Of a stretch of 64,000 bases of DNA, positions 23,350 through 36,196 are shown piece by piece. The position numbers and the translations under genes are program-made. How positions within the stretch are numbered: the first letter of the stretch is position 1; every line of letters starts with the position of its first letter. Location: the NCBI GenBank assembly GCA_000151295.1, contig GG745329.1, positions 276,598 through 340,597 of the forward strand, written 5' to 3'. The notes beneath the pieces were generated by a model. It was given only the letters and a program-made list of their open reading frames with translations, did no database searches and was not told the origin of the DNA. The DNA comes from Allomyces macrogynus ATCC 38327 (lineage: Eukaryota; Blastocladiomycota; Blastocladiomycetes; Blastocladiales; Blastocladiaceae).

Positions 23350-24078
23350 CAAACGACGCATGCGATGCGAGTTTGACCTTTCCAGCTTGTTTGGCTCGTC
23401 TGAACAGCCTTCGACGGTACTGTATAGGTCGATATTTACCAAACTGCAATCGAAACCAACGCCAACTTCGTCGCTGTGCACCAACCTGAAGAAAACAAAA
23501 CCAAATGACGACGACGGAACACCAACCGACCCGGCCACGACCGACCGACCTCACTTACGAATAGGCCGCCACCTTTTCGCGCAACTGAGCGAGGAACTGC
23601 GGGAAACTCGGCGCATACTCGGCGCGGTCCTCGATGAGCAGGCCAAGCGTCCACATGCGCAGGATCGGATCCGCATCCTCCTTGACGACATGTACCTTGG
23701 GCCAAATGGTTGAGTTTTGCAGCGCGCGCGCGCGCCACGTGTTGATCAAGTTGAGTGCGCGTTCCGCGTACGCGTGACCCGTAGGCTGCAAAACGATCGG
23801 GCCCGAGGGCACCTGGTCGTACGACTGGATGCTGTTCCCAAATAGGCCCGCGAGCAAAGTCGGGTCGGCGTGCCGCGAGACCCACAGGTACATGCCGACG
23901 CCATCGAACAGGACGTAGACGCCATTGCGCTCGAGCCGCTCGGACGTCGACGGCAGCGGGTATGGCGGCAACTTGATAGCGCCGTCGACGACGGTACCGA
24001 GATCCTGCGTCTCGAGCAGGATGCGGTGCAGCGGGTAGAAAGCGGGGTGCAGCTGGTGCAGGATCGGCTCCATTTGCC
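23350..24078. repeat. right copy of the 729-bp duplication
   Basis: Identical to 22521-23249. This copy is continuous with the rest of the SEC24A/B-type gene, so it is the one to keep. Confidence 0.9.
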
Positions 24079-26649
24079 CAACGCGCAGGAGTTCCATGGC
24101 GGCGGCGCGCTGGTCGACAGTGAGCAGCGGGTGAATGCGCAGCGCCGGGTGCTTGATGAGCCCGAGGCACAGCAGCGGGAAGAGCTTGAGGTTGACGGGG
24201 CACTGCAGCTGCGTGGCCGCGGCCGCGTTGTTGCCGCCCTGCACCGTCTTGTAGACGCCGAGAATGTCGATGCACTTATTGATGATCGCGTCGCGCGCGT
24301 CCTCGAGTTTCGACTCGACGGCGCGTTCCACGGCTTTACGCGCCAGTAGGTTCACGAGCGCGCCCGGGTCGGCGGCGTGGAAGATATCGGCCAGGTTGGT
24401 GGTCACGGGCAGTGCCAGCGTGATCACGCGAATGCGCCGCTCGCCGTAGGCCGTCGTGTGCAACAGCGCCGTCTGGAAACACACGACCGACGACTGGATC
24501 GTCTCGTCGATCGCGACCTCGATCGCGTACGTGTTGTCCGGGTTGACATTGGGCAGCGCCAGCAGGTCGGTCGACCGCACAAAGAAGTTCCCGTGGTAGA
24601 CCGACATGCGCAGGCCGCGGCTCGCGCGCACACGGAGCACGGCCTCGAGCGCGATCGGCCGCCCAAGGAAATGACTCAGTTCCTGCGCAAGTTTTTCGGC
24701 ATCGTCCTTCTTGGCCGCCGACCAGCCCGGGTAGAGGTAGGTGTTGCCCGCCGTGAACCGCGGTGCACAGCACAGCGTCGCCACGTCAATACCCGTGCCC
24801 TGCGCAAACAGAAACATGTCGACTGAGACTTGCGTGCGCGAACAGTCAACGGCAAACTGCTTGTAGAATGGCGACGTGGGTTGCAGCAGCGACGCGTCGA
24901 GCCGATTCTTGTCGTCCCGCGGCTTGAGCGCGCCGGCCTGCAAGTTGGGCAGCGACGTTTGCAGCACGACAATCTTGCCGCCAATCGGCGAGGCCAGCTG
25001 GTAGGCGGCCTGCAGCGCCGGACCCAACGCGTTGCCCACGTTCTGCGTGTTCAGGTGCATAGCTGGCAGCTTGTCGAGCAGCGACGTGATCTGTGCCTTG
25101 CATTCGGTCAGGTTCACGAGCAAGTCTTCGGGCAGCGGCAAAAACACGTCGTCGAGGTCGCCGACCACGAGCATTTGCGGCTCAGAGAGGTTCGCGTTGA
25201 GGTTGTAGAAGTGCAGCGCCGAGTCGACGGTAATGAACCCGACGAGCGTGCGGTTGTCGGCATTCGGGATGCGGTCGAGCGAGTTCTTGATAATATGGCA
25301 CGCGGCGTGCAGCATGCCACACTGAATGGCCGCGTAGCTCACGTCCAGGATAAACAGGTAGAGCGGCGGCTGCGGAGGGCGCAGCATGTACTCGGACGGG
25401 GCCACGTACTCGACGACCGCGTGGTTGAGCTCGGGCCGCTGCCACCGGTCAATATAGGACTGCGTCGCCGAGTCAAAGTCAAACGCCTCGGGCACGTCGT
25501 TCGGAAAGTAGCACAGGTTGCACTTCCACCGCTGCCCACGGTCCAAAAATTGGACGTAGGGGTTGATGTAGGTGCGGCACCGACGGCACCGCACGATCGT
25601 GTTCGAGTTGATGACGGGGATCTCGGGCTCGCCCGGCTCGGGTCCACGGAACGGGGCAATGTAGAGCGCAAACGGAATCTTGCTCTTGGAGAGCAGCGCC
25701 GCCGTTTGCGGGACCACGTTGATGGTCGCGCGCTTGTAGGTAGGCGAGCAGTTTGAGTGCGGCGACATGGTGCACGCGGCCTGCGGCGAGAGCCGAATTG
25801 GCGGCGGCAGCGCGTGAATCTCGTGCGGTGCCGGCGGCGCGCCAATGAGCGAAATGGCCTGGTTCACGATCGGCTGCATGATGGGCGTGCCGACGCCCAA
25901 GTGACTAAACGAGTTGGCCATGCCGTCGATGCTCGCGTTCATCGACAAGGTCGACCCGTAGGACGCCTTGGGGTAGAGCGGCATCGGCGTGTTGGGCTGC
26001 GGCTGCTGCTGGATGCTGTGCTGCGACACATTGTTCGGATCCGAGGTCATCGACTGGTTGAACGACTGGTTGGCCGCGAGGGGCTGCTGCTGCTGCTGCT
26101 GTTGCGGCTGCTGCTGGCCGTAGCTCAGCGCTGCACCGCCCGTGGCGAGCTGCGAGTACGACGTGGACGGCGAGGGCGCGCCAAACGGATCCGGGTCAGG
26201 CACCGACTGCTGGTAGGCCTTGGTGATCTGCTCCGGGTAGAGACGGCGACGCGTCGATGCCGGATGGTGTCCCGCAGCGGCCTGTTGTTGATCGAGGGGC
26301 GAGGGAGCGGCCGCGCCAGCTTGAGGGGCTCCTGGTTGGGGCTGCTGCTGATACTGCGCATTGGGCGACTGCTGCTGCTGGGTGTACGCTGGCGGCGCGC
26401 CAGGCGCACCCGGAGCAGGGTAGCCCGTTGAAGCAGGTTGTCCACCTGGCGGGTAGCCTGGCGCGGGAGCCGCGCTGGCAGGACGCGCGCCGTTGGGCGG
26501 GGCCCCTGCAGCAAAAGGAAAACGGCGCGGTCAGCGAGATGGAACGCCACGAATCCACGGCGGATCGGTCTTGTGGATCAGCATACCAGGCGCGCCGGGA
26601 TAGTAGGGCTGCTGCTGCGGCTGGCCGTACGGGTTTGTCGAGGCCGGCC

Positions 26650-26680
<31 letters not shown>

Positions 26681-26794
26681 TGGTGCTTGTTGGCCAGCGT
26701 ACTGGCCGGGCTGTTGCTGGCCCGGCTGCGGGATCGCGGCTTGCGGCACGCCGTGCACGACGCCGGGAACGCCGTAGGGTCCGCCACGGAACAT
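23555..26794 (-). CDS. SEC24: COPII coat cargo adaptor Sec24 (SEC24A/B type)
   Basis: Two exons (26794-26551 and 26505-23555) give about 1,064 aa. The N-terminal 270 residues are Pro/Gln/Ala-rich with polyglutamine runs, ending in the RRRLYPEQITKAY motif typical of Sec24. Next come the zinc finger CRRCRTYINPYVQFLDRGQ...WKCNLC, the trunk (PPLYLFILDVSYAAIQ, GFITVDSALHFYNL, PQMLVVGDLDDVFLPLPED), the beta-sandwich and helical domains, and a gelsolin-like domain (GVYVLFDGVGMYLWVSR). Sec24 selects cargo for ER-to-Golgi vesicles in complex with Sec23. The ending MWTLGLLIEDRAEYAPSFPQFLAQLREKV is family-typical. The intron is short (45 nt), so the donor choice is tentative. The last 174 codons are duplicated across the gap at 22730-23249. 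Confidence 0.92.
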
Positions 26795-28557
26795 GATGAC
26801 GGCAGCTGTGGGCGGTGGTGCTGATGATCGCGCGAATGAAGGGCGCAGAGCGTGATCAACGAAGTGCCGTGATCCGTGGGCAGCAACTGCAAGCGGGGCG
26901 CGGGCGGCGCGAGGGCACGGAGTTCCGTCAGGCGCGCGTTGCTGGAGGTCCTGCCACAGGTGCAGTCGTCGTCCGCCGTCGTTGTTGTTGTCGTCAAGCT
27001 GGCGGCCTTGAGTGCGGCGTGGATGGCCGTGGCCGCCCGACAAGGGGCAGCAGCACGACGCGTGCGCGCGTGGCGACGGGCGACAAGACTCGATCGCGTG
27101 ACGTACGTGTCACGGCTTTCGCACATGCAGTAGGCCACGTCGACGTTGCGAAACCTGAAACCTGAACACCCGAAACCTAGTAACTTGATGCCGAAACCTG
27201 GGGTGTCTCGCGCGTGCCTCGCACCTTGCATGCGCTTTCAGCGGTCAGTTGCCCGCCAGCGCACCGCGTTCGATGCCCGCTCTGGACGAGTACCGCGACA
27301 CGACCACGACCCAGCCAGCATGCACGCCAATACAGCGGGATCCCTCGCAGTCGCGCCGTGTCCGCCAGCACGCGCAGATGGACCGGTTTGGCTCGGGGAT
27401 TATTGTGTCGAGGAGGACCGGTGTCCAGAGTCCAGCAGACCACGACTTATCACTCGCGCATCATGTGCATGCGGACCAGGCCCACCAGCCTTGACCGCTC
27501 TCCAAATTTGAACGACCCCGACCTCCAACATGGTTTGCCCGACTTCGTCGCGAAACCGCCCGCGTGCGCATATTGGTTGAAGGGCCGTGAAATGAAACTC
27601 GAGACGCGTTGGCACGCGCCTTGTTTGACCCGTCTCCAACGTCTGACCCGCGATTGACGGCGAGCACCATTCACCAGCTCGACCAAACAGCCGGACCCGA
27701 CGGCGCGCAAGATCTCTTCACGCACGGCGGCGCACCAAAGTGGCGCCGAAGGAAAAGGAAATGAAGACTACACGACCAATTGGCATGCTTTGTCCGCTCT
27801 GTACCTTGGCTGTCGCCTCGAACCCCCATTTGCCTGTGCCGCGATGCGCGCGCACGCAGCGCAACCAGCCCAGTCCCATCGAACCGCTGTCGCGCGCCAT
27901 TCTACTGGGGCCTGCAGTCGCGCTGCTGCTCCGCCTTGACCGCGACGTCCTGGGCAAGCGGCGGACGCCTCGCCACTCCATAACCCCCAGTCCAAGAAAA
28001 GGTGTCGTCTCGCGTCTTCCGCGTCCGCACCGCCGACCGCGGCGCATTTGATCTGGGCCTCGTGCAAAGCGCCCGTTGGCAGGTTCGCGCGCTGCTGCGG
28101 ACGTTCCTGCCGGGCGTGTTCATGGTGATCATGGCGGCCCCTGCAATGCACTTCCTGCAATTGGCAATGCACCGGCCGCGCGCTCTTGCACGAGCACAAC
28201 ACCGGTCATGACAGGCAGGTGTCGGGCCGCCGCGCGGTGATGAAGATGCGGTCGATGAAACGGGACGGAGCCCGAGTTTATACCGCGCTCGGGCCCGCGA
28301 CGACGTCGACGGCGGCGACCACCGTCGACTTGTAAGCCGTGCATGGTCTCGACGGCGCTCTCTGCTGCGAGCACGCGCCCTCCGCATTCTCTCTTTCGTG
28401 TTCTCGCAGGCGGCTCTCGCCCCATGGACGGTATGTCGCGCGCTGTCGCTCTGCGCGCGCATTCTCATGGGGCTGTGCAACGTTTCCCTCCAGCTCACCC
28501 TCGATGCTCCCGTAGTCGGCGTGCGGGACCGTGACTTGAATCTCGATCGCCAGTGCC
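26795..28557. other. 1.8-kb divergent intergenic region
   Basis: Lies between SEC24 (minus) and the first multi-pass membrane gene (plus). Short open frames exist on both strands, but none has a recognisable domain or consistent splice structure. Confidence 0.5.
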
Positions 28558-30793
28558 ATGCCCGCCGCCGCCGCCGCCGTCTCTGCTTCCGCGGGCCCGT
28601 CCCCTGCTGCCGCCGCGGCCCTGCTGGCTGGGTCGGCGCTCGTCTCGGGCGCGCTGATTCTCGCCTTGGTCCAGGCACGCGCGGCCGGCGCACCCTTGAC
28701 CAAGCTTCTCAAGATCACGGCTGGCGTGCACCTGACCGTTACGACGCTCGACGTAGTGATCAGTGCCGTGGACCGATCAGCATCGACAATGACGCCAAGT
28801 CTGCCTTGGCGGTGGAGTGATCATGCCAGAGATGTGACGAAGCTTGCAAGCACCACCGTCACGCCCGTTGCCGTGATCCTGGCCGCAGCCGCGAGCGTGA
28901 TCCAAGCACGCACCTACCTCGACGCGCTCGGGCACGAGGTTGACCGGTCTCACTGCGCCGCCGACCCCGACCTCGACTTCGAGGCTCCCACGCGCGCGCA
29001 CACCGTCCACAAGCCGGCCAATTCGTCCGTACCCACACGACCTGCATGCTCCCTGGCCTCGTGGATCCCAAGCTCGCGTGCCCTGGCCGCGACGACGGCT
29101 GTAGTCGCTGCCGCCGTGATCGCCGCGTACGGCATGACCGCGCTCGTCGTGGCCACGCCCATGGTCCACACCGCGGCAACACCATCGGGCACGATGGTCG
29201 CGGCGTTCACCGCCGTATACACGGTCGCGAGTTTCACGGCCGTCGTTTTGAGCCACGGCGTGATCCTGAGTCACCGCCTCGCTTGGTTCGTGCGTGCCGC
29301 GGCGGCACGCACAGCTGCAGGCGAGCGGACGCCGTGCGGCTCGCCGGCACGCGTCGCGCCACATGACCGCGTGCACTGCGTATCGCAGCAGCAGCAGCAA
29401 CAGCAGTACCTGCATCAAGACTCGGCCGCAGCCGCACTGATGGCCACTCAAGCATGGACGCCGGCCGATGGTAGTAGCGCGCGCGATCTCGACGCCGGCA
29501 ACGTGCACCGCGTCCGGTTCTCGGGCGAAGACGAGGAAGAGCAGGCTGCCCAGGATCGAGCGCGCCATGGCGTCGATTACAACACCGCCGATGTGATCGC
29601 GGCTTTCCCCGACGCGACGCACTTCAATGCCGACCTCGACGCGTCGGCTCGGTCGAGCTGGACGGTCGTCGACACGCTGCAGGGCGACAACATGTTGGAC
29701 AAGGATTATGTTGACGGGGCGCTCATTGATCAGCACGCGATGGTGCCGATGGGCCCGCTCGCGTGCGTGTCGGTGTGCCTGCACAAGATGGCCGTCGGGA
29801 CCGCTCTCGTCGCTATGGTTGTCGCGAGCGGCCTCGCTGCCAAGGCGTGGTGGTGTGCGAGCCCTGTCGCAACCACCTCGACCGACCTCCTGCTCGCGCT
29901 TGGCCTGTGCCACGTCGCGTGGACCGTGCTCGCCATTCTTGCGATCCTCGCACGGACCTCGGCCACGATTGTCCCGGCCCTGCACGACACGATCTTGCGG
30001 CAAGACATGGCGCTCGGCGTGCCCTTGCGCGTGCGCACCTACATCCCGCACGGCCACGAGCACGCGCCGGCGCTGCACCTCGACGAGCTCGCCGAAGTGC
30101 GCTCGATCGAGACCACCTACCTGCACCACCTCCAAGCGCAGCAACAGCACCAGCAGCAGCACTCGTCGTACCCGAAATCCATCGCGTCGGCACGCCGCAC
30201 AGCGCTCTTCTCATCGTCCATGACGGACCTGCGCCGACTTGCCCCGCTGACGCGGCCGCAGTATGCTCATCAACAGTCCGCCACTGCTGCGGGCCGCGCT
30301 CGCAACCGCGCCGTGCTCGGGCGCACGCATCGATGATGAACAACAAGCCACTTTCAGTACGGTCGTGGCCCCGCCTTTGTCGCCGGTGCTCGCAACCAGT
30401 CCGGCGGTCGCGCCGCTGCTCTCGCATCGCGCGATCCCGCGCGGATCGACGCCCGCGGTCACGCCCGCCACTCCGCCGCCGCTGCCGGTGCCCGCGGTCG
30501 GGATTCACTGCAACGTGCCCGCCAAGGCGACGCCGCCGCTCGCACCCATGGCTGCGCCGACTGTCGCTCTTGCCGCAACCCCGGCCCCGATAACTACTAC
30601 TATCGCGAATTCGGCCCCGACGACCACTGCCACCCCCGCCACCGGCACTGGCGCGCCGCCCAAGTCAGTCGTGCGCGTCGCCGCGCCTTTCCGGTACCGA
30701 ACGCCGTTCCTGATGGCGGGTGCGGCCGTGCAGGGGATGCACGAGGGCGCCAGCGACGACGCCAACGTGTCGTTGTCGAGGGGGCCGCAGTGA
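28558..30793 (+). CDS. multi-pass (7TM-like) membrane protein 1, function unknown
   Basis: Exons 28558-30260 and 30358-30793 (GTATGC...TTTCAG intron, phase 2) give about 712 aa. I recognise no named family. Seven hydrophobic segments can be drawn by eye: near residues 20-40 (GSALVSGALILALVQA), 50-70 (ITAGVHLTVTTLDVVISAV), 100-118, 177-200 (ATTAVVAAAVIAAYGMTALV), 212-238, 403-425 (MAVGTALVAMVVASGLAAK) and 433-455 (LLLALGLCHVAWTVLAILA). A polar loop of about 165 residues with a Gln run separates segments 5 and 6, and a Pro/Ala/Thr-rich tail follows segment 7. This layout resembles receptors with a long third cytoplasmic loop. A similar plan is seen in the protein at 39924 and a compact version at 31512-32740. 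The relationship among them is inferred from topology only. Confidence 0.65.
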
Positions 30794-31511
30794 GTTCGCT
30801 CCATTCTCTTCTTTTTTTCCTGTACATTCCCTTGCAGGAGTAGGGCCTTTTTCGTCCTGTACCATGTCCTCTTTCCCCTCCACCCACCCACCCACCCCCC
30901 TTCGCTGAGTGTGCCTCATCCCCGATTCCCGTCCGCGTCTGGAACGTGGTTTTGCTCTTTTTCTTTCTTTCTCTCAAGCTTTCTTGTGCTTGTCCTGTTT
31001 CCTCGCGCTCTGCTCTTCTCCTCCGCGCTCATCTCGTCTGTGTCTCCGCCAAAACTTAGTACGTGCTCATGTATTGTTTGTGTCCCGATACCGTTCCACG
31101 ACTTCTATGCGACCTGCGGGAGTGTCGATGTGGTGCCGCTGTCATCCTCGTTGGTCCAGAATGAGCATGAGAGGCCATTTCCAAAGCCATGGGGCGACTG
31201 CAACCGTAATGCGTTGCACTTATGGTTCCAAAAGCTGGCATCACTAGCCCCATCACACGCGACGCGACCTGTCCACCCCGGCTCCCTACTATTGCTGCAA
31301 GGACGATGTTTATTGGGGGGTCAGCTCCGAACAATATGGCAGCCCGCGCACCCGGCCCGTTGTCCTCAGAAACTACAACGCGCGGGCAGCCGCCACCGGA
31401 GCGGAGGCGACTCGCAAGCTAGCCACCCCCAGAAACGCAACCCGTCAACCCTCTCCTCCTCTACCCGACCAACCAAACAAATTCGACGAATCGGCGCCGC
31501 AAAGAATGCTA
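30794..31511. other. convergent intergenic region
   Basis: 718 bp between the 3' ends of two membrane-protein genes. T/C-rich near 30800-31060; no gene is supported. Confidence 0.5.
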
Positions 31512-32740
31512 CTACTGCCGCAGCGGCACAAGCAGCGGCCCATCCGCGCACACAACCTCATCCTCGTCCTCTCCACCCGGCATGACCTTCTTCCTATCCC
31601 TCGCCGCCGCTGCCACCATGCCCAAATCCATCTCCCCACCACTCCACGCGCGACCCGCCCCTTGCTCCCCCGGCACCCCCAACCCGACCCTCGAGTCCAC
31701 CCTTCCGCGTGGCCCCGTCGTCGGAGCCGCCCAACTCACCGCACGCGGCGGCGGTGCGACCGCGGGCGCCCCCACGAACGCGCGCGCGTTCTTGACGCTC
31801 GGGTCGCGCAATTCCATGAGCGCGACAAGGACCAGACCCCATGCGGCGGCCGCCGCGGGCGACGCGAGCGGGGCGAGTCGGGCGGGGGTCACACCCGCGA
31901 GGGTCAGGACTTGGTGGATGGCTTTGGCAGTGAAGATGGCTACGGTCATTAGGCAGTAGAGGACGCGGACGCGCGCGGTGCCGGAGAGAGTGGGCCAGGT
32001 GGAGGTGACGTGCGGTGGTGAGATGGGACTGGGAATGGCGACGCCGGTAGACGATGCGAGGGTGGCGGTCGCAATGTCGGGAGTGGACTCTTGACCATCC
32101 GTGCCGTGACGATCCCGTCCGCGACGGCAATGTACGCGACCGACACGACCGCATCGACGAGCGCGGCCACGACGGCGACGATTTCGGACGCGAGCAGTGC
32201 CGAATTCTCTTCGTGGATCAAGTCCGCGAGCACCGCGACCATGCGCGTGCCCTCGGCGCGCTCGTCGCCGTCCCCCGCGGCAACCAATACTCGCACAGCC
32301 GCCGCAGCGCGGTCCACAACACACGTCACCGCCGCGGCCGCTGCAAGCACCCTCGCCCGTCGCGCCAGCTTCGCCTCGACGATCTTGGCCGCGACAAGCA
32401 CCCGAACCCGGCGCACGTGCATTGCGATAATCGCGACTGTGGCCGCGGCCTGGAGCGCCTGCGCGATGACGAACGGCGCGGCGGCCTTGTCAGCGGCAAT
32501 CGAGGGTGCATATGCGTCGAGTTTCATGGCAGCGACGAGGGCCGCGCCGGCCAAGAACTTGGTGGCCCGCACGGGCACGCGAAACGTCTTGGTCCCGTCG
32601 CGGCAGAGCGCGTGCGCCATGCGCAGCAGGACGGCGCCGAAGAGCGCGTGGTTGAGCTGGATCAATGCCAGCGAGGAGAGCGGGATCCCAGCGGTCGCGA
32701 CCGGGTCGCTGGTGTCGAGCGGATCGAGCAGGTACGGCAT
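31512..32740 (-). CDS. multi-pass (7TM-like) membrane protein 2, function unknown
   Basis: Exons 32740-32136 and 32028-31512, joined by a GTACAT...CCCAG intron (phase 2), give about 373 aa. Without this intron the frame carrying the last two hydrophobic segments would be lost. Hydrophobic stretches: LIQLNHALFGAVLLRMAHAL, ATKFLAGAALVAAMK, FVIAQALQAAATVAIIAM, ARVLAAAAAVTCVVDRAAAA, SEIVAVVAALVDAVVSVA, VLYCLMTVAIFTAKAIHQVL and AAAAAWGLVLVALME. The loop between segments 5 and 6 is short here. A Gly/Pro-rich tail of about 90 residues follows. No named family is recognised. A frameshift instead of the intron is possible. Confidence 0.55.
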
Positions 32741-33643
32741 TGGGTCGGTCGGTCGACGGGGGCGAGACGGGGTCGGTGGGTCGGCGAGAGGCTCGACGGG
32801 TCGGGGAAGGTGGGTGGTCGCGGCTGTGGTCGGTCGTGGTCAGAGCGGCCAAGGCACGGGGCGACGGGCTCGACGGCGGAGCGAGCGAGGCGAGAGTAAA
32901 TGGGCAAAGCCAACCGCAACGGATGCACGAAGCGACGATGTGCGCAAACGAACGTGGAAGTCGTCGGTTATTCGAGATGGTTGGTTGCGCACAGCGCCGA
33001 CGCCGACGCTTCGCAGGACCCCGCCTGGGGAGCAACTTGGTGATCGTCCGATGCGGCCGCACGATCGGCAATGTCAACGACGGCAAGTTTGGTCGGTTGG
33101 CTGGCACTGGCGGCAGCAGCAACTCGAGGACTCTTGCACCACTTTGAACCTGGAAACGAGAGAAGGAAGACAAGGCCGATGGAGGTTAGCGATGGTCGAG
33201 CAAATGGCCGTGATGAACTGGCACTCTCGGCGAACGTGGCCGAGATGGCTGCGCGCCGGCTGGCGCTTTCGTGTGCGACCCCTGCTCATGTGCGACGCGG
33301 ACAAATGGTAGAACCCAAGCGCGGTGTCAATCCGCCCGTGTGGGACCGCCGTCCCTGTCGCCGCAATGGCTGAGCACCACACGCAGCTGTCAGCACGCGC
33401 TGAACCGAAAGTGAAGACGACAACAATAACATACCCGCGACAACAGCGACAGGACACCAGCGTATAATAAGACATGGACGATACGATATACATGGTTCCA
33501 TCACGGGAACAGACAACACAAGCGGGTGCGCCGCAGCAAAACAAGGACGCCAAGAGGGTATCAAGAGCACAATAGCTGGCTTGTCGCGCCGCGTCCATCG
33601 GCATCGCCGATGGCATCCAAAACTCGTCCCGATCTGCTACCGC
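32741..33643. other. intergenic region
   Basis: 903 bp between the start of membrane protein 2 and the 3' end of the first tandem receptor. No conserved coding signal is visible. Confidence 0.5.
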
Positions 33644-36196
33644 CTAGCCGCGATCGGCGGGTCCTCGAGCGAGCGATTCCCGCCAGCGAACGCCGCCGAG
33701 CGCCACGACTTGCCACCGGACAGTGTGCACCCTTACCGGCTCCGCGACGCGTCGCCATGCGGCCCCCGGGACGCGCGCGATCGCGTGGTCAATGGCCATG
33801 GCGTGCAGGTCAAGCAGCGATGTCGCGTCTTGAAACTGTCGCGAATCGGTTGTTTGGGCGCGTCGTGGGCCAATAGCCACGGCAGCTGCCAAGTCGGCAG
33901 GTGTGGCTGTAGCCGAGACAGAGTGCGCGTCGACGCGCAGGTGGACGGTCGACCGCGGCCGCGCAGCGGCCACGGCGAGCGCGACGAGGTGCCGCACGAG
34001 GTGCGCGGTTGCGGCTTGCAAATGCCGCGAGACGACGGAATCGGATGACGCGTAAGACGCGACAAGGACTCGGACGTGCTTGGCCGCGGCCACGGGCGCT
34101 TGTGCGGCAATTGCTGTGTCCACGACTTGGTTCAACGGCACGTCGTGGGGGCCGCCGTGATCCTGGTCGGCATCGCGTGCCGGCTCGGCCTCAAACCCAG
34201 CCAGGAGCGCGCCTGCGTCCTCGATCGCGCCAAGCATCGTTGCGACCGCGTCGGCCATGGCCGGGTCGCGTTCCACAGCGGGCCCGAGCGTGGCGAGCGG
34301 GTTGCGCAGTTCATGGCACAGCCATAGGATCATCGACCCGTGGTCGAGGTACGCGCGCTGCAGCGCGGCCGTCGCGCCCTCGAGCTCTGCGAGTCGAGCC
34401 GACCGCTCGGACATGTCCGAGAGCAGCACGACTTGGGCAACCCCCGGCCGCGTAGGTGGGACTACTGGCTCGGGCGGTGGCGCCGGGGCCACAGCCGCGG
34501 CCGTGAGCGTCATCTCCGTGTCGGTCGGCGAGAGGAGCATGTCGGTGGACGTGTCCGAGTCGGTCTGCGACACCCACCGCAGCGGACTACACGTCGTCGT
34601 CGTCGCCGCCGCCGCCGCACGTTCGGCCTTACCGCGCAGCGAGACGAGGTCACTCGCGCACAGATCGGCCGGATACGTCGACCCGTCTGCGCGCCGCACT
34701 TGCACGGCCGCGACCCCCGGCCGGAACAGCGGCCCGTGCGTGTCTATTGGCACCCCCTTGCAGAAGCCCGCACCCTCGCCATCCCCCAATACGGGCGACG
34801 ACGGGCCGGACTTGTCTCCCACCCCGCACGCCGCCGGCTCGTCGCACTCGACCTGGATCACGCGGCGCACGTCCACTTGCCGCTCGCGCGTGGCAAACAA
34901 GTCGCGCGCGTGCTCGTTGAGCCCGAGCACCTGCCCCGCCGCGTTCAGCAAAATTAGCGGGCTCGGGATCGCGCGCAAGTACGCCTGCGCGCGCTCTTGC
35001 AATGCGCACATACGTGCGTGAATCGACCGCTCAGCGCGTCGGCGGCGGCCAAAGAGGCCATGTAACGTGACGAGCACGCTGGCGAGGACGGCGCCGGCCG
35101 CCATAGCGCCGGAACTCGCGAGCCAGGCGCCGTAGTGGTAGGTGGACTCGCCGTAGGTCGCGCGCGGGGTGCAGGTCAGGTTCCATCGGCGGTTGGCGAA
35201 CTGGATCGTGGCGGACGCGGCGAGGGACGGGACCAGCGCGGTGCGGTCGGCGTCTGGCGCGTCGATGAGCGAGGTGGTGCCATCTTCGAGGTGAAGTGCG
35301 AATTCACCAGTGGCCAGGTCGGAAAAGAGGTCTTGGACCTGGGAAATGTGTTGACGGTGCGGATATATCAGTGAGGATCAGTGGTACCGGAGAACCAGGC
35401 ACACGCGTACCGATAAACTAGCCGCGACCATACTCGCCGTCGAGAAGTTGCTCGGCGTAAGGGCCCGCTTCATTGCGACGAGAAACACGAGGAAACCGCG
35501 CAGCTTCGATCCGTCGGAGCCCGAAAGAAGGAGGGGCGGCGTGAGGAACGGCTGGCTGGGCTGGGCAATCGCTTCGAGGACGACGGCATTACGCGTGGGC
35601 TCGCCCGAGGGATCATAGCCGATGACGTTTTTCGGCAGGCCCGACGGGAACCGCAGCGGGCTCGCGCGCAAATAGACCATGGGCCAGTACCCGTTGGGGT
35701 CGTCGTCGCGTGGGCCGTAGTTGAGGTTGGCGTCGGACGAGTAGATGGACGTGTTGTAGATGGCCTCCCATTCGGCGCGCTTGTCGGCCGGGATGCGCTC
35801 GTAAAAGTTGACCGAGAAGACGGTCTTCGGGTTGGGCTTGACGCGCGCGAGGTACTGCTCGAGCAAAGCGGGCGTGACGGCGGGTGCGGTCGACACGAAG
35901 GCGTTGAGGCTCCTGACCTGACAAGATCATGGTGGACAAGGTTCGTCAGCCTACCGCAAACAAACATTGACCAAGCGAGCCAGGATCCAGCGCGTCCGTA
36001 CAATCCCAAGCACCTCGGCCTGCGCCATGACCGAGACCATATCGGCGCGGTCGTGGCAAAACCTGGCGGCAGCAGCTTGGGATGGCGCCGATCGCAGCAC
36101 GAGCCACAAACCGACGGCCGAGGCGATACCCGCGGCAGCAGCGGCCGCGGCCGCGAGCACGGCGCCGTGACGCCGGACAGCGGTGGTAGAGCCCAT
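33644..36196 (-). CDS. CHASE-PAS-H-box receptor with degenerate ATPase, tandem copy A
   Basis: Three exons (36196-36002, 35917-35411, 35338-33644) in clean frame give 798 aa. Domain order: TM1 (AAAGIASAVGLWLVLRSAP); CHASE domain with GYDPSGEPTRNAVVLEAI and FLTPPLLLSGSDG; TM2 (GAWLASSGAMAAGAVL, VLVTLHGLFG); PAS (AIPSPLILLNAAGQVLGLNE), with an insert before VAQVVLLSDMSE; coiled segment; H-box MILWLCHELRNPLATLG. The final 200 residues follow the secondary-structure order of a HATPase (HLVRHLVALAVAAA; LLDLHAMAIDHAIARVPG), but the N box and the DxGxG and GxGxG boxes are absent. There is no receiver. CHASE domains sense small extracellular ligands. The histidine might be phosphorylated by a partner kinase, but autophosphorylation looks unlikely. 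Confidence 0.8.

Noticed and set aside
27214..27657. Plus-strand open frame in the SEC24/membrane-protein intergenic region
   Set aside because: No recognisable composition, domain or splice structure; overlapping frames on the other strand are equally open.
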